Shown: positions 6,751 through 15,862 of the stretch, one piece after another
Layout: the number at the start of each line of letters is the position of its first letter
Numbering within the stretch: the first letter of the stretch is position 1
NCBI GenBank assembly: GCA_902796555.1
Contig: CADBPR010000046.1
Span: 1-33,745, forward strand
Reading direction: 5' to 3'
Source: an uncultured Bacteroidia bacterium
GTDB lineage: Bacteria; Bacteroidota; Bacteroidia; Bacteroidales; UBA932
Length of the DNA: 33,745 nt
The notes under the pieces: generated by a model
The model's input: the letters and a program-made list of their open reading frames with translations, nothing else
What the model was told of the DNA's origin: nothing
Database searches by the model: none
Position numbers and translations under genes: made by a program

Positions 6751-9700
6751 ATGAAAGCCCTTGCTTTGCTTGCCCTCCTGGCGAGCCTGACCGTAAACCT
6801 TAACGCCATGAAACCTAAACCGCAAACCCCCGAAAAGCCTTCGCTGGCTGAGAAGTGGGCGGCCTATAACGAGGCTGCCGCCGCCGACCGGCCGCAGTTG
6901 CAACTGGATATCCTCGCTGAAATCCGTGAACTGGCCATTGCCCAGCGCGCGCCACGGGATTTCTATTTGGCATCCACCCGGTATATCACGGTGGCTGAAA
7001 GGCGGAATTGGAAAGTGCGGGACAGCGTCCGCGCCGATTTCGCCCGCCAGGTCCAAGCGTTCGACGAACCCATCGTCACCTACCATTGGATGCGCTTTTA
7101 CGCCAACCGTTCTTCGGACTACCTGCTGGAATACGTCCAGAAGGAGGCGGACCGCTTCAAGGGACAGCACAATCCCGCTTTTTACAGCACGGACGCTTTG
7201 GGCGGACAGCTGAAAAAACACATCGCAGACGACTATGAATACGTGCTGTGGAACCTGCTCCCGATGCGTTCCATGGATTACGACAAACCGGAAAAAGATG
7301 CGCTCTGGCAGGCCCTGGATGCCTGTCTTACCTGCGCGTATCCTTCCCGGGCCTATCTGCGCTATTATACGCTTTCCCATCAGGGTGACAGCCCGGCCAA
7401 ACGCGGGGCCCTGCAGGCCATGGCCGACCAGTACGCCGGCAAAGGCCTGTCATTCTATCCGCGGGCGGACCTGTGCCGGCTGCGGGAAGGCGACCTGAAC
7501 CGGGACCCGAAGTCCACGAGCGAACAGTACCGTGAACTGTATGAGCAGTGTCTGCGTTTCGAATCCGACCGGGCGGCGCTGCAAGGCGAGGAGGCGGAGA
7601 TGGCCGAGCCCTGCAAGGGACCGAAGCAGACGATTGACCGCCTGACCGCCCGGGATTTGTCGGTGCTGGCCGGCGGCGACTCCATCCTGGTCCGTTTCCG
7701 CAACCTGGACAAGGCCAAAGTCAGCCTGCATGCCCAGACGGATAAGGGACTGGGCCGGGCTCTGAAAAGATGGCGGGTGAAGAACGGGACCGGCAGTTTC
7801 TATCTGGTGGATACGGAAAAACTGGCCATTCCCGTCCTGGAGGACGGTGCCTATGTCATCAAAGCCCGTTCCGACGACGATGAGGCGGCTGTCGAATACC
7901 GGCAGTATACCCTGTCCATGGCCAAGCGCAACGACGCGGACGGATACCGGGTCTATGTGACCGATTTTATCACCGGAAAACCCATTCCTTCCGCTACGTT
8001 CACCCTGGTGGAAGCCGGCAAGAAAGTTCTTACGCAGACCTTGAAACTGGACGGCTTTACCTTGCTGCCGGAGGCGTTCAACGTACGCATCGACCGGGAC
8101 AACGACCAGTACCGGTATCTGTACTGTACCTGGAAGGATGCGGACGGAATCCTGCGCCGCTGCGAGAACATGACCGTCACCCTGCCTTGGCGGATGGACG
8201 GCCGGTTCCGGGACCGCATGATTGACGATGCCGGATGCCGGGTCCTGCGCGACCGGGGTGCCTACAATCCGGGTGACGAAATGCAGCTTAAAATCATCCT
8301 GTTCCGGGGCAACTATGTCGACCAGATGGCCGTCCAGCCCAATGAGAAACTGGTCGTGACCCTGCTGAATGCCGAAGACAAGGAAGTTGAGAAAAAAGAA
8401 CTGGTAACCAATGAATTCGGTTCGGCAGCCACCTCTTTCATCCTGCCGGTGGACCAGAAGAACGGCATGTTCTCCGTGCGGGTCAGCAACGATTCCCGGA
8501 CCTTGGCGCGGCAGTCATTCCGCGTGGATGAATTCGTTCTGCCCACTTTCGGCCTGACCTTTGACCCGCAGGACAAACTCTATCTGCCCGGAAGCGACGT
8601 CCGCGTGAGCGGCAAAGTGTTCGCCTATTCGGGCCACAGCCTGAAGGGGGCGACGCTCCGGTTCCACGTCAAACGTTATTCGACCGTGGTATACGAGACC
8701 CTGACCCACCCGTCGGACGACGGCAGTTTTACATGCTGGTTCCCGGCTGCCGGCCCCGGCTACTATGAGGTGACAGCCCTGGTCGCCGACGCAACCGGGG
8801 AAACCCAGGAATTCACGAATTATTATTACATCAACAACAATATTCGGGTGACGGTCGATCCGCAGGACGGTGCGGATGGAGAATTCGTCCTGAAGAGCGA
8901 CAACGATAACGCCGGTCTGTATCGCTGGGGCTGGCGGAATCCCATGCAGGAACCGACCCGCGCCATCGTGAAGGGTACTGCCGGCCGCTACACCCTGACG
9001 GTCCGGGATGCGGACGGGAACCAGGTTCCCAATCCGCTGTCCTGGCAGCTGAAGAATGAGCAGGATGCGGTCCTGTCCAGCGGTTCCGCCACCTCGGGCG
9101 AAACGGTGGAACTGGATTTCAGCAGCTTGCCCGGCGGTTTGTATACCCTGCTGGCCACGTCGGCCGTAGAAGGCACGGATGTTCATGCCGAAAATGCATG
9201 TAAGATTTTGTATATCAAGGATAAAGTCGTGGATGCACCGGTCCGGCGGGTCTACCTGAACGGCCCGGCCGAGGTGGAAGCCGGCGGAGATATCGCCCTG
9301 GACTTCGGGACAGCGGACGGCCCCGTATGGGCGGTCGTGACCCTCTTCGACAACCACCGGAAAATCCTGGAGACCCGGCAGATGTATCTTGACGGTGCCC
9401 GTGGAACGGCCGACACCATGGCCGCGATTGCATTCCCGTACCTGGATACCTATCCCGACGCCGTACGCCTTTCCATCTTCTATTTCAAATATGGACAGGC
9501 GGTCAGTTATGACCGTCAGTATACGCGCCGGCGGACCCTGCTGGACCTGCCGCTGCGTCTGCAGGCCTATACCAACCCGGCCTTGCCCGGCACCCGGTAC
9601 ACGCTGACGCTGGAGACGGCACCGGGGACGGAAGCCCTGGCCGCCGTATACGACAAGAGCATCGACGCCATCGCACCCAACAACTGGAGCCCGGTCCTGC

Positions 9701-12045
9701 TGCACGGCTTCTCGGCCGACGATATTGACCTGGACAGTTCCTGCGGCTACATTACCGGCCTGAATCCCGAGACCCGCGTCCAGACCCAGGAGGAAAATGC
9801 CTATCGCGAACCGGTCGGCACGAAAGGCCTGCTTCGCAAGGCAGGGGGGGTGGTCGAAGAAGCCCCGCTTCCCATGATGCTCGAGGCCAATGCCGTGGAA
9901 AGGTCAGCTGCGACGTATGATATGGAAGACGCCGTGGAAGAGTCAGACGCGGTATCCGATGTTCCGATCCGGTCCAAGTTCGAGACGGCCCTGACCTTCC
10001 AGCCTTTCCTGCAGGCGGATGCCGATGGTCGGATTACCTTCTCTTTCCGGACATCCGACAAACTGTCCACCTATTACATCCATGTGTATGCGCATGACAA
10101 AGCCATGCGGAATGCCGTGCTGCGGGAAGAGATGGTCGTATCCCTGCCCGTCAAGGTATCCCTGCTCGACCCGGGCTACTTGTATGAGGGCGATGTGCTG
10201 CGTCCCTCCGTTTCGGTGTCCAACCATGCGGACGAGGCGGTCAGCGGAACGCTCCGGCTCTATGTTTATCCCGGCGGCGATACACAGGCCCTCAAGCCTG
10301 TTTCCGTCCAATCGGTGCCGTTGACCCTGGCGCCCGGCGACGAGACGGCGGCCAGTTTCGAGGTGCAGGCCCAAGGCGCTTCCGTCGGTTTGAAAGCGGT
10401 TTTTGAAGCGGACCGTTATTCTGACGCCCTCTTCGTGGAGGTGCCGGTCCGGGGCCGCATGCAGACGCTGACGGAGAGCCATTCCGCGGTCGTGCTGCCC
10501 GGCATGTCTGAAAAAGAGGTGCTTGCGCGGCTGCGCAAGGCATTTGTCAACGTCAAGGGTTCCGCGGCGGATTATTCTGAAATCACGGTGCTGGATATGG
10601 TACGGGATGCGATTCCGGGCAAGGTGGAACCGGCCGGGAAAGATGTCCTGTCCCTCTCCGAGGCTTATTATATGCGGCTACTGGCCGCTACGCTGGACCA
10701 GCGGAAGGACCCGGCGGATGACCTGCTGACGAAAATCATGGCCTGTCGCAACGCCGACGGCGGTTTCGGCTGGTTCGAGGGAATGCAATCTTCCCGGATG
10801 ATAACGGCCGTGATGCTGGAACGCTTCGCCCGTCTGCGCGACCGGGGCTATGATGTCCCGGATATGGAAGAGACGGTCCGTTATCTGGACCGGACCCATT
10901 TCGACCGGAAACTGCCTTACTGGTGCGGCTGGATTTCCGATGCCCAGTATATGTATATCCGTTCCTTCTATACCGAAGTGCCGTTTGCCGCGAAGGGAGA
11001 CGCCAAGCTCCTGAAAACCTTCCGGGCGGATGCAGCGGAGTACCTGACCCCTTCCGGGAAGGAAGGCCGCGGGCTGGTCGGCCAGATTCTGGCCAAGGCG
11101 CGCCGGCTGCGGACCTTGCAGAACCTCGCGGCGGACCCGGCCGGCAACAAGCTGGCGGAAGCCTGGGGCATCAAGGGACTGACCGGGCAGAAATTGACCG
11201 ACTCCCGCAAGGCCGACCTGCTGTCCCTGACGGAATATGCCGTGGCTCATCAGAACGGCGGTATGTATTACCCCAATGCCGTCATGCCCTGGCGCGGTCT
11301 GCTGGAGACGGAGGCCTATGCCCATTCGGTGCTGGCCGACCTGCTGTCCGCCAACGGACAGGAGTCCATCGCAGACGGTATCCGCATCTGGCTGATGCTC
11401 CAGAAGGAGACGCAGCACTGGGATACCGAACCGGCCTTCGTGGACGCCGTCACATCCATCATGGATGCCTCTGATGAGGTCCTGGCCACCAAGGTGATGG
11501 TCCTGAAAGCCACGTATACCAAGCCCTATGTCGAAGTCAAGGCATCCGGCAACGGATTTACCCTGGAACGGCGTTTCTACCGCATTGTGACGGAGGAAGA
11601 AGTGTATAACGACCGTACCGAGGAGCAGAACCGCCAGGTGGATGTCCGGCAGGAAATCCGTCCCGGAGACCTGCTGCACCGGGGTGAGAAGATTGTGGCG
11701 GAATACCGGATCTGGAATGAGGAAAACCGCAGTTTCGTCCGGCTCCAGGCCTTCCGTGAAGCGACCCTGCGTCCGGTGGACCAGCTGTCGGGTTATTATG
11801 GCTGGCGTTTCCGCCCCTTCTATGTCGGCGGCTACAGCTTCTCCCCGCAGGGGTACCGCGAGGTCAAGGCTGACCGGACCCTGTACTCCTTCGACAGCTA
11901 TCCCGAAGAGAACACCACGGTCACCGAGGAATTCTTCGTGACCCAGGACGGCGTGTTTACGGCCCCTGTCATTGAAATTGAATCCCTGTATGCCCCCCAC
12001 TACCGGGCCAACGCCGGCTATACCCGGCCGTTGGAAGTCCGGTAG
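6751..12045 (+). CDS. Bacterial alpha-2-macroglobulin family protein
   Basis: A 1764-residue exported protein. An N-terminal signal peptide (ALALLALLASLTVNLNA) is followed by a helical region rich in Arg and Glu, then macroglobulin-type beta-sandwich domains. An MG2-like domain starts near residue 500 (GAYNPGDEMQLKIILFRGNY). An acidic low-complexity linker (about 1025-1070) precedes the alpha-2-macroglobulin domain (SKFETALTFQPFLQAD, about 1071 on). A terpenoid-cyclase-like helical toroid follows (NADGGFGWFEGMQSSRM, about 1333 on). In this superfamily such proteins trap or block proteases in the periplasm or at the surface. The CxEQ thioester motif of the covalent-trap members is not present in the region before the toroid, so covalent capture is unlikely. 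The lipobox is also missing, so it is probably periplasmic. It starts one base after folC and has no promoter of its own that I can see. Confidence 0.88.
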   Translation: MKALALLALLASLTVNLNAMKPKPQTPEKPSLAEKWAAYNEAAAADRPQLQLDILAEIRELAIAQRAPRDFYLASTRYITVAERRNWKVRDSVRADFARQVQAFDEPIVTYHWMRFYANRSSDYLLEYVQKEADRFKGQHNPAFYSTDALGGQLKKHIADDYEYVLWNLLPMRSMDYDKPEKDALWQALDACLTCAYPSRAYLRYYTLSHQGDSPAKRGALQAMADQYAGKGLSFYPRADLCRLREGDLNRDPKSTSEQYRELYEQCLRFESDRAALQGEEAEMAEPCKGPKQTIDRLTARDLSVLAGGDSILVRFRNLDKAKVSLHAQTDKGLGRALKRWRVKNGTGSFYLVDTEKLAIPVLEDGAYVIKARSDDDEAAVEYRQYTLSMAKRNDADGYRVYVTDFITGKPIPSATFTLVEAGKKVLTQTLKLDGFTLLPEAFNVRIDRDNDQYRYLYCTWKDADGILRRCENMTVTLPWRMDGRFRDRMIDDAGCRVLRDRGAYNPGDEMQLKIILFRGNYVDQMAVQPNEKLVVTLLNAEDKEVEKKELVTNEFGSAATSFILPVDQKNGMFSVRVSNDSRTLARQSFRVDEFVLPTFGLTFDPQDKLYLPGSDVRVSGKVFAYSGHSLKGATLRFHVKRYSTVVYETLTHPSDDGSFTCWFPAAGPGYYEVTALVADATGETQEFTNYYYINNNIRVTVDPQDGADGEFVLKSDNDNAGLYRWGWRNPMQEPTRAIVKGTAGRYTLTVRDADGNQVPNPLSWQLKNEQDAVLSSGSATSGETVELDFSSLPGGLYTLLATSAVEGTDVHAENACKILYIKDKVVDAPVRRVYLNGPAEVEAGGDIALDFGTADGPVWAVVTLFDNHRKILETRQMYLDGARGTADTMAAIAFPYLDTYPDAVRLSIFYFKYGQAVSYDRQYTRRRTLLDLPLRLQAYTNPALPGTRYTLTLETAPGTEALAAVYDKSIDAIAPNNWSPVLLHGFSADDIDLDSSCGYITGLNPETRVQTQEENAYREPVGTKGLLRKAGGVVEEAPLPMMLEANAVERSAATYDMEDAVEESDAVSDVPIRSKFETALTFQPFLQADADGRITFSFRTSDKLSTYYIHVYAHDKAMRNAVLREEMVVSLPVKVSLLDPGYLYEGDVLRPSVSVSNHADEAVSGTLRLYVYPGGDTQALKPVSVQSVPLTLAPGDETAASFEVQAQGASVGLKAVFEADRYSDALFVEVPVRGRMQTLTESHSAVVLPGMSEKEVLARLRKAFVNVKGSAADYSEITVLDMVRDAIPGKVEPAGKDVLSLSEAYYMRLLAATLDQRKDPADDLLTKIMACRNADGGFGWFEGMQSSRMITAVMLERFARLRDRGYDVPDMEETVRYLDRTHFDRKLPYWCGWISDAQYMYIRSFYTEVPFAAKGDAKLLKTFRADAAEYLTPSGKEGRGLVGQILAKARRLRTLQNLAADPAGNKLAEAWGIKGLTGQKLTDSRKADLLSLTEYAVAHQNGGMYYPNAVMPWRGLLETEAYAHSVLADLLSANGQESIADGIRIWLMLQKETQHWDTEPAFVDAVTSIMDASDEVLATKVMVLKATYTKPYVEVKASGNGFTLERRFYRIVTEEEVYNDRTEEQNRQVDVRQEIRPGDLLHRGEKIVAEYRIWNEENRSFVRLQAFREATLRPVDQLSGYYGWRFRPFYVGGYSFSPQGYREVKADRTLYSFDSYPEENTTVTEEFFVTQDGVFTAPVIEIESLYAPHYRANAGYTRPLEVR

Positions 12046-12083
12046 GGGAGGCTTCGCAAGCGTCCTTGTGCCGGAACCGCGCG

Positions 12084-12108
12084 CCCTTTCCTCCTTGCGG
12101 GGAAAGGG
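12084..12108 (+). other. GC-rich hairpin after the alpha-2-macroglobulin gene
   Basis: Arms CCCTTTCC (12084-12091) and GGAAAGGG (12101-12108) pair perfectly around a nine-base loop, 39 bases after the stop codon. No T-run follows, so it is not a classical Rho-independent terminator. It may protect or attenuate the 3' end of the folC-A2M transcript. The remaining 12046-12157 holds nothing else recognisable. Confidence 0.4.
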
Positions 12109-12157
12109 AACGCCGGTCTTCCGGTGTCAGGAAGAATGTAAGTCATTCCTAAAAAAA

Positions 12158-12188
12158 TTTGCAGGGTCAGATTTTTTGACTACCTTTG
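12158..12188 (+). promoter_or_regulatory. Promoter of tRNA-Val and probably of the downstream operon
   Basis: TTTG (12158-12161), a 19-base gap, then TACCTTTG (12181-12188) form a perfect Bacteroidota primary-sigma promoter. Transcription would begin near 12195, about 20 bases before the mature tRNA. It is the only good promoter seen before the lipoprotein/TonB receptor/DUF4249 genes. Confidence 0.8.
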
Positions 12189-12214
12189 CATTCCCGTTCG
12201 GAAGGACGGATGCC

Positions 12215-12289
12215 GGGCGCATAGCTCAGTCGGTTCAGAGCATCTGCCTTACAAGCAGAGGGTCGGCGGTTCGAATCCGTCTGCGCCCA
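12215..12289 (+). tRNA. tRNA-Val (anticodon TAC)
   Basis: The full cloverleaf can be folded by eye. The acceptor stem is GGGCGCA with TGCGCCC. The D stem is GCTC/GAGC with loop AGTCGGTTCA. The anticodon stem TCTGC/GCAGA carries loop CTTACAA with anticodon TAC. The T stem GGCGG/CCGTC encloses TTCGAAT. The discriminator base is A (12289). The 3' CCA is only partly encoded (ACC then T), so CCA must be added by nucleotidyltransferase. The next gene begins 30 bases later. Confidence 0.97.
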
Positions 12290-12319
12290 CCTGGTGAGAA
12301 AATGACCCAATTCAGAGTG

Positions 12320-13006
12320 ATGAAACGATGGATATGGGCACTTTTTTTGTGCCTTGGCCTGTTGGCCTGTACCAAAAACCCTGCGGCAGCGCCGCCGCAT
12401 GAATATACGGATGTCGAGCTGGCCAAGTTCCAGCTGGACAGTCTCGTATACCACATTCTGGATGCGTCCGGGACACCTTCCCTGGACCGTCTTCCGGCTT
12501 ATCTGCGCAGTCACGGAAAACTGACGTTCCGTTTGGACGGTACCCTGCACTATATTCTCTCCGGTACCGGCACGCAGCCCGTGGTGGAACTCCAAATCAG
12601 ACCGGATCTCGGAAAGTTCCGGGTAGATGCCGCGTTCCCGGGCGAGATGGAACTGACCGGTTATGTCCAACCGGAGGCTGCGGGCGATAAGCTGTTGAAG
12701 CAGATTACGAATCTGTTGCCTTCCGACTTTTCATCCCCCATGGAGATTGAGCTGAGCCTGAAAGACACCCGTACGAAGGAGCGGGTCGAAGCGATGGACG
12801 CTGCCTGCAATCTGACCCTGTATCATCAGGGACGGGCCATGGCGGACTTCGGTTTTGAACCCATTCACGAGAACCAGGCGGGTGAAGACGAATGGCTGGC
12901 CGACCCGGTGTTCCGCTTCTCTGACGGCACCTCCTATTCCCTGAGTTCCATCCTGCTGGTGGAGCCGCTGATGGATTTATATCTCAATGAAGGCTACGAC
13001 CGTTAG
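12320..13006 (+). CDS. Small lipoprotein of unknown function
   Basis: I do not recognise a family. From ATG at 12320 the 228-residue product starts with a lipoprotein signal peptide, MKRWIWALFLCLGLLAC, and lipobox GLLAC (Cys at about residue 17). The rest is predicted beta-rich with no evident catalytic motif. An in-frame ATG at 12302 would add six polar residues; 12320 gives the cleaner signal peptide. The frame also stays open upstream through the tRNA, which is coincidental. The last 20 bases overlap the start of the TonB-dependent receptor gene, so translation is probably coupled. The product is likely an accessory lipoprotein of that receptor. Confidence 0.8.
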   Translation: MKRWIWALFLCLGLLACTKNPAAAPPHEYTDVELAKFQLDSLVYHILDASGTPSLDRLPAYLRSHGKLTFRLDGTLHYILSGTGTQPVVELQIRPDLGKFRVDAAFPGEMELTGYVQPEAAGDKLLKQITNLLPSDFSSPMEIELSLKDTRTKERVEAMDAACNLTLYHQGRAMADFGFEPIHENQAGEDEWLADPVFRFSDGTSYSLSSILLVEPLMDLYLNEGYDR

Positions 13007-15026
13007 CGTCCTGTGCCTGTTGGCGTCGGTCTTCTGCGCCCGTGCGCAGGAGCGGGAAACCGTGCCGCCCGGCCGGGATACGGTGGCGAATCTAACCCTG
13101 GAAAAATCCGTCATTACCGAGCGGATTCGCAAACCGATGCTGGAGAACCTGGAAGGCATCAGCGGTTCGGTCAACGTCGAGACCATCCGGGCGATTCCGT
13201 CTTTCCTGGGCAACGCAGACCCGATTCGTTTCGCGCGGCTGCTGCCCAGCATTCAGGTGAACACCGAGACCGACGGCGGCCTGTATATGCAGGGAAGCGA
13301 CTATGCCCATACCCAGCTGTCCATCGCCGGTGTGCCGGTCTATGGCGGGTCTCATCTGCTGGGGCTTTTCTCCATGTTCCAGGCGACCCATTTCCGCGCC
13401 ATGGACTATGCCACTTCCGCGGGCCAGGTGAACCGGCTCGGCGGCCTGATTGACATGCAGTTGCAGGATACCATTCCGGCCCGTTTCGGGGCCGAACTGT
13501 CCGCCGGCCTGCTCTCTTCGCAGGGGACGCTGTATTTTCCGACCGGAAAACAGTCCGCCCTGTACCTGTCTGCGCGCCGCTCATATATCAATCTGTTGTA
13601 CGGCTCCTTCCTGAAGTTCGACGACGAACCGATTCGCTACGGTTTTACCGATGCCAATCTTACCTGGTTCTGGAAAGCATCGCCCCGGGACCGGGTCTGG
13701 GTGAATCTGTTCGGCGGCAAAGATGACGTCAGCTACGATTATGCCAAGGCCAGTTCCTTGATGGAAGCCTCCTGGTACAATGCCCTGGGCTCCCTGCACT
13801 GGAACCATTACGGGACGGAGATGACGCTCAAACAGACGGCATATGCGACGCTGAACGGTCTGACGGCCTTCCTGGACGTGCGCTATGCGAGCGGCAGGCT
13901 GCCCTCCCATATCCTGAGCACCGGCTATAAGGCGGCCCTGAACTGGCGGGGCTGGGATTTCACGGCCGACCTGGCCTGGCACAGGGCCCAGCCGCAGAAC
14001 CCGGAGACAGAAGGCCACTACAACCGCACCAACCAGTCTGCCGAGCCCTTGCAGACGGCCCTTGAGACCACCGTGTCGGCCACATACAGCCGGTCCCTGG
14101 GGTATTACCTGGAACTCAAAGGCGGGCTGGGCGCCAGCTGGTACCTGAGTCCGGAGCGCGAGAGCTTCTGGGGGCTGACGCCCCAGGCGGAGGCGACCCT
14201 GAACCTGATAGAAGCCGGAAAACTCAATTTCCGGTACGGCATCCACCGGCAGAACCTTTTTCAGACCGGCTTCACCAATGTAGGCCTGCCGGTGGAATTC
14301 TGGTTCCTGGCCGGCAAACTCTCCCCGCCGCAGTGGTCCCATAACTTCTCCCTGTCCTACAACCTGGACTTCCATGACCGGATGTTCTCTTTCTCGGCCG
14401 AGGCCTATTTCAAGCGGCTCTATAACCAGGTCGAATACAAAGGTACGATTATGGAGATTCTGAACACGGACTATTCCATCGAAAAGGCCATCCTCCGGGG
14501 CGACGGCTATGCCTACGGGCTGAACCTGATGCTACAGAAGCAGCAGGGGAAACTGACCGGCTGGGTCGGCTATGCTTTCGGGCGTTCACTCCGTCAGTTT
14601 GACGACCCGCTCTTCCCCGGGTTATATCCTTCCGACCATGAACGCCTCCATGAAGTGAATGTAGTCGCCACCTATGACTGGGGCCGTTTCGACCTGGGCG
14701 GCACCTTCGTCGCCGCATCCGGAACGCCTTATACCCGTCCGGTATCCTTCTACATCATGGGTGACCGGGTCATCTGCAACTACGGCGAGCGCAATGCCGC
14801 CAGGCTGCCGGCCTATATCAAGCTGGACCTTTCGGCCAACTGGTATTTCCACCGCGACAAGCGCCGCCGCAACGGGCTGAATTTCTCCGTCTACAATGTG
14901 CTGGGCCGCGACAATGCCGTCGGCTACGGCGTCCATATCAACCGGGAACGGAATGCCTATTCTTTCCGTCCTACTTCTTTCGGAATCAAGTTTTTGCCGT
15001 CCGTGGCCTATTTCCATAAATTCTGA
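12987..15026 (+). CDS. TonB-dependent receptor (plug and beta-barrel)
   Basis: A 679-residue outer-membrane transporter. A signal peptide ends at CARA (residue 20). A short segment (VITERIRKPMLENLEGISG) leads into the plug domain (about 45-170), with ADPIRFARLLPSIQVN and GLYMQGSDYAHTQLSIAGVP matching the usual plug pattern. The remainder alternates aromatic and polar residues as in a 22-strand barrel and ends in Phe (VAYFHKF), the typical C-terminal outer-membrane signal. It has neither an STN domain nor the CarboxypepD_reg-like domain usual in SusC-type receptors, and no SusD follows. It overlaps the lipoprotein gene upstream by 20 bases and the DUF4249 gene downstream by one base (TGATG), so the three form one operon. 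Substrate unknown. Confidence 0.92.
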   Translation: MKATTVSVLCLLASVFCARAQERETVPPGRDTVANLTLEKSVITERIRKPMLENLEGISGSVNVETIRAIPSFLGNADPIRFARLLPSIQVNTETDGGLYMQGSDYAHTQLSIAGVPVYGGSHLLGLFSMFQATHFRAMDYATSAGQVNRLGGLIDMQLQDTIPARFGAELSAGLLSSQGTLYFPTGKQSALYLSARRSYINLLYGSFLKFDDEPIRYGFTDANLTWFWKASPRDRVWVNLFGGKDDVSYDYAKASSLMEASWYNALGSLHWNHYGTEMTLKQTAYATLNGLTAFLDVRYASGRLPSHILSTGYKAALNWRGWDFTADLAWHRAQPQNPETEGHYNRTNQSAEPLQTALETTVSATYSRSLGYYLELKGGLGASWYLSPERESFWGLTPQAEATLNLIEAGKLNFRYGIHRQNLFQTGFTNVGLPVEFWFLAGKLSPPQWSHNFSLSYNLDFHDRMFSFSAEAYFKRLYNQVEYKGTIMEILNTDYSIEKAILRGDGYAYGLNLMLQKQQGKLTGWVGYAFGRSLRQFDDPLFPGLYPSDHERLHEVNVVATYDWGRFDLGGTFVAASGTPYTRPVSFYIMGDRVICNYGERNAARLPAYIKLDLSANWYFHRDKRRRNGLNFSVYNVLGRDNAVGYGVHINRERNAYSFRPTSFGIKFLPSVAYFHKF

Positions 15027-15856
15027 TGAAACGCATATACCTGTTCTTGTTTGCTTTGTTGGCGGCGGCCGCGTGTACGGCCGAAGATCCGCCGGCGGAA
15101 AGCCGTCTGGTTCTGGAAGGCTGGATTGAAAGCGACGGCTATCCCATGGTGCTGCTGTCCGAGACCTTACCGATGCGTAACGGCGAAATCACCCAGCAGG
15201 ACATGATTGCCGGGATTGCGAAATATGCCAAAGTTTCCGTCAGTGACGGAGAGCGGACGGAGGTGCTGACCGGGCGGGTGGACCGCCGCTATTTTCCGCC
15301 CTATGTCTATACGACTTCCAAACTGAAGGGTGTGGCCGGCCGGACCTATACCGTCCGGGCTGAGTACAAGGACTATGTGGCGACCGCAGAGACGACCATC
15401 CCCCGGCCGGTGCCGTTGGATACGATTTTTCCGCGGGTGATGAAAGACAGTATCTATACGGTGGTGTGCCGTTTTACCGACCCGCCGGAAAAGGGACAGT
15501 ACTACAAGGCTTTTACCAAGACGGTGGGGCAGGATGAACGCTATCAGCCTTCTACGCTGGCTATTGCTTCGGAGGAGGCGATGACGGACGGTCAGGGCGA
15601 GTTGTTGATTTGGAATACCCAGCGGCTGCTGGCGCCTTTGTACAAGGCAAATATCCTGCTGGGTGACGAGATGTGGGTGAAGTTCTGTACGATGGACGAA
15701 GCTACGTTCAATTTCTGGTCCAATTATGAGGTAACCCTGGCGACCAATGCCAATGCCATGTATTATTTCGATACGGACATGAAGGTAAATGTCCGCGGCG
15801 CCCTGGGCTACTGGGCCGGCTATGGCGTCTACGAGTACAAGGTCAAGATTGAGTAA
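15026..15856 (+). CDS. DUF4249 domain-containing lipoprotein
   Basis: A 276-residue lipoprotein with lipobox AAAAC (Cys17). The mature part shows the DUF4249 pattern: an initial strand with LVLEGWIESDGYPMVLLS, a middle block V-S-V-S-D-G-E, and GRTYTVRAEYKDYVATAETT followed by the IPRPVPLDTI motif. DUF4249 lipoproteins are regularly encoded directly after TonB-dependent receptors in Bacteroidota and are thought to work with them at the outer membrane, perhaps as a lid or ligand-binding partner; the biochemical function is not known. The start codon overlaps the stop of the receptor gene. The stop is only six bases from the stop of the convergent NigD-like gene. Confidence 0.88.
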   Translation: MKRIYLFLFALLAAAACTAEDPPAESRLVLEGWIESDGYPMVLLSETLPMRNGEITQQDMIAGIAKYAKVSVSDGERTEVLTGRVDRRYFPPYVYTTSKLKGVAGRTYTVRAEYKDYVATAETTIPRPVPLDTIFPRVMKDSIYTVVCRFTDPPEKGQYYKAFTKTVGQDERYQPSTLAIASEEAMTDGQGELLIWNTQRLLAPLYKANILLGDEMWVKFCTMDEATFNFWSNYEVTLATNANAMYYFDTDMKVNVRGALGYWAGYGVYEYKVKIE

Positions 15857-15862
15857 CCGGGT

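Noticed and set aside
5502-6809. 435-residue minus-strand open frame
   Set aside because: Shadow of folC, whose motifs are unmistakable.
10678-12000. 440-residue minus-strand open frame
   Set aside because: Shadow of the A2M-family gene; no signal peptide, motif or ribosome site.
11972-13006. 344-residue open frame covering the end of the A2M gene, the tRNA and the lipoprotein
   Set aside because: It reads through a structured tRNA-Val gene; a lipoprotein signal peptide starts cleanly at 12320.
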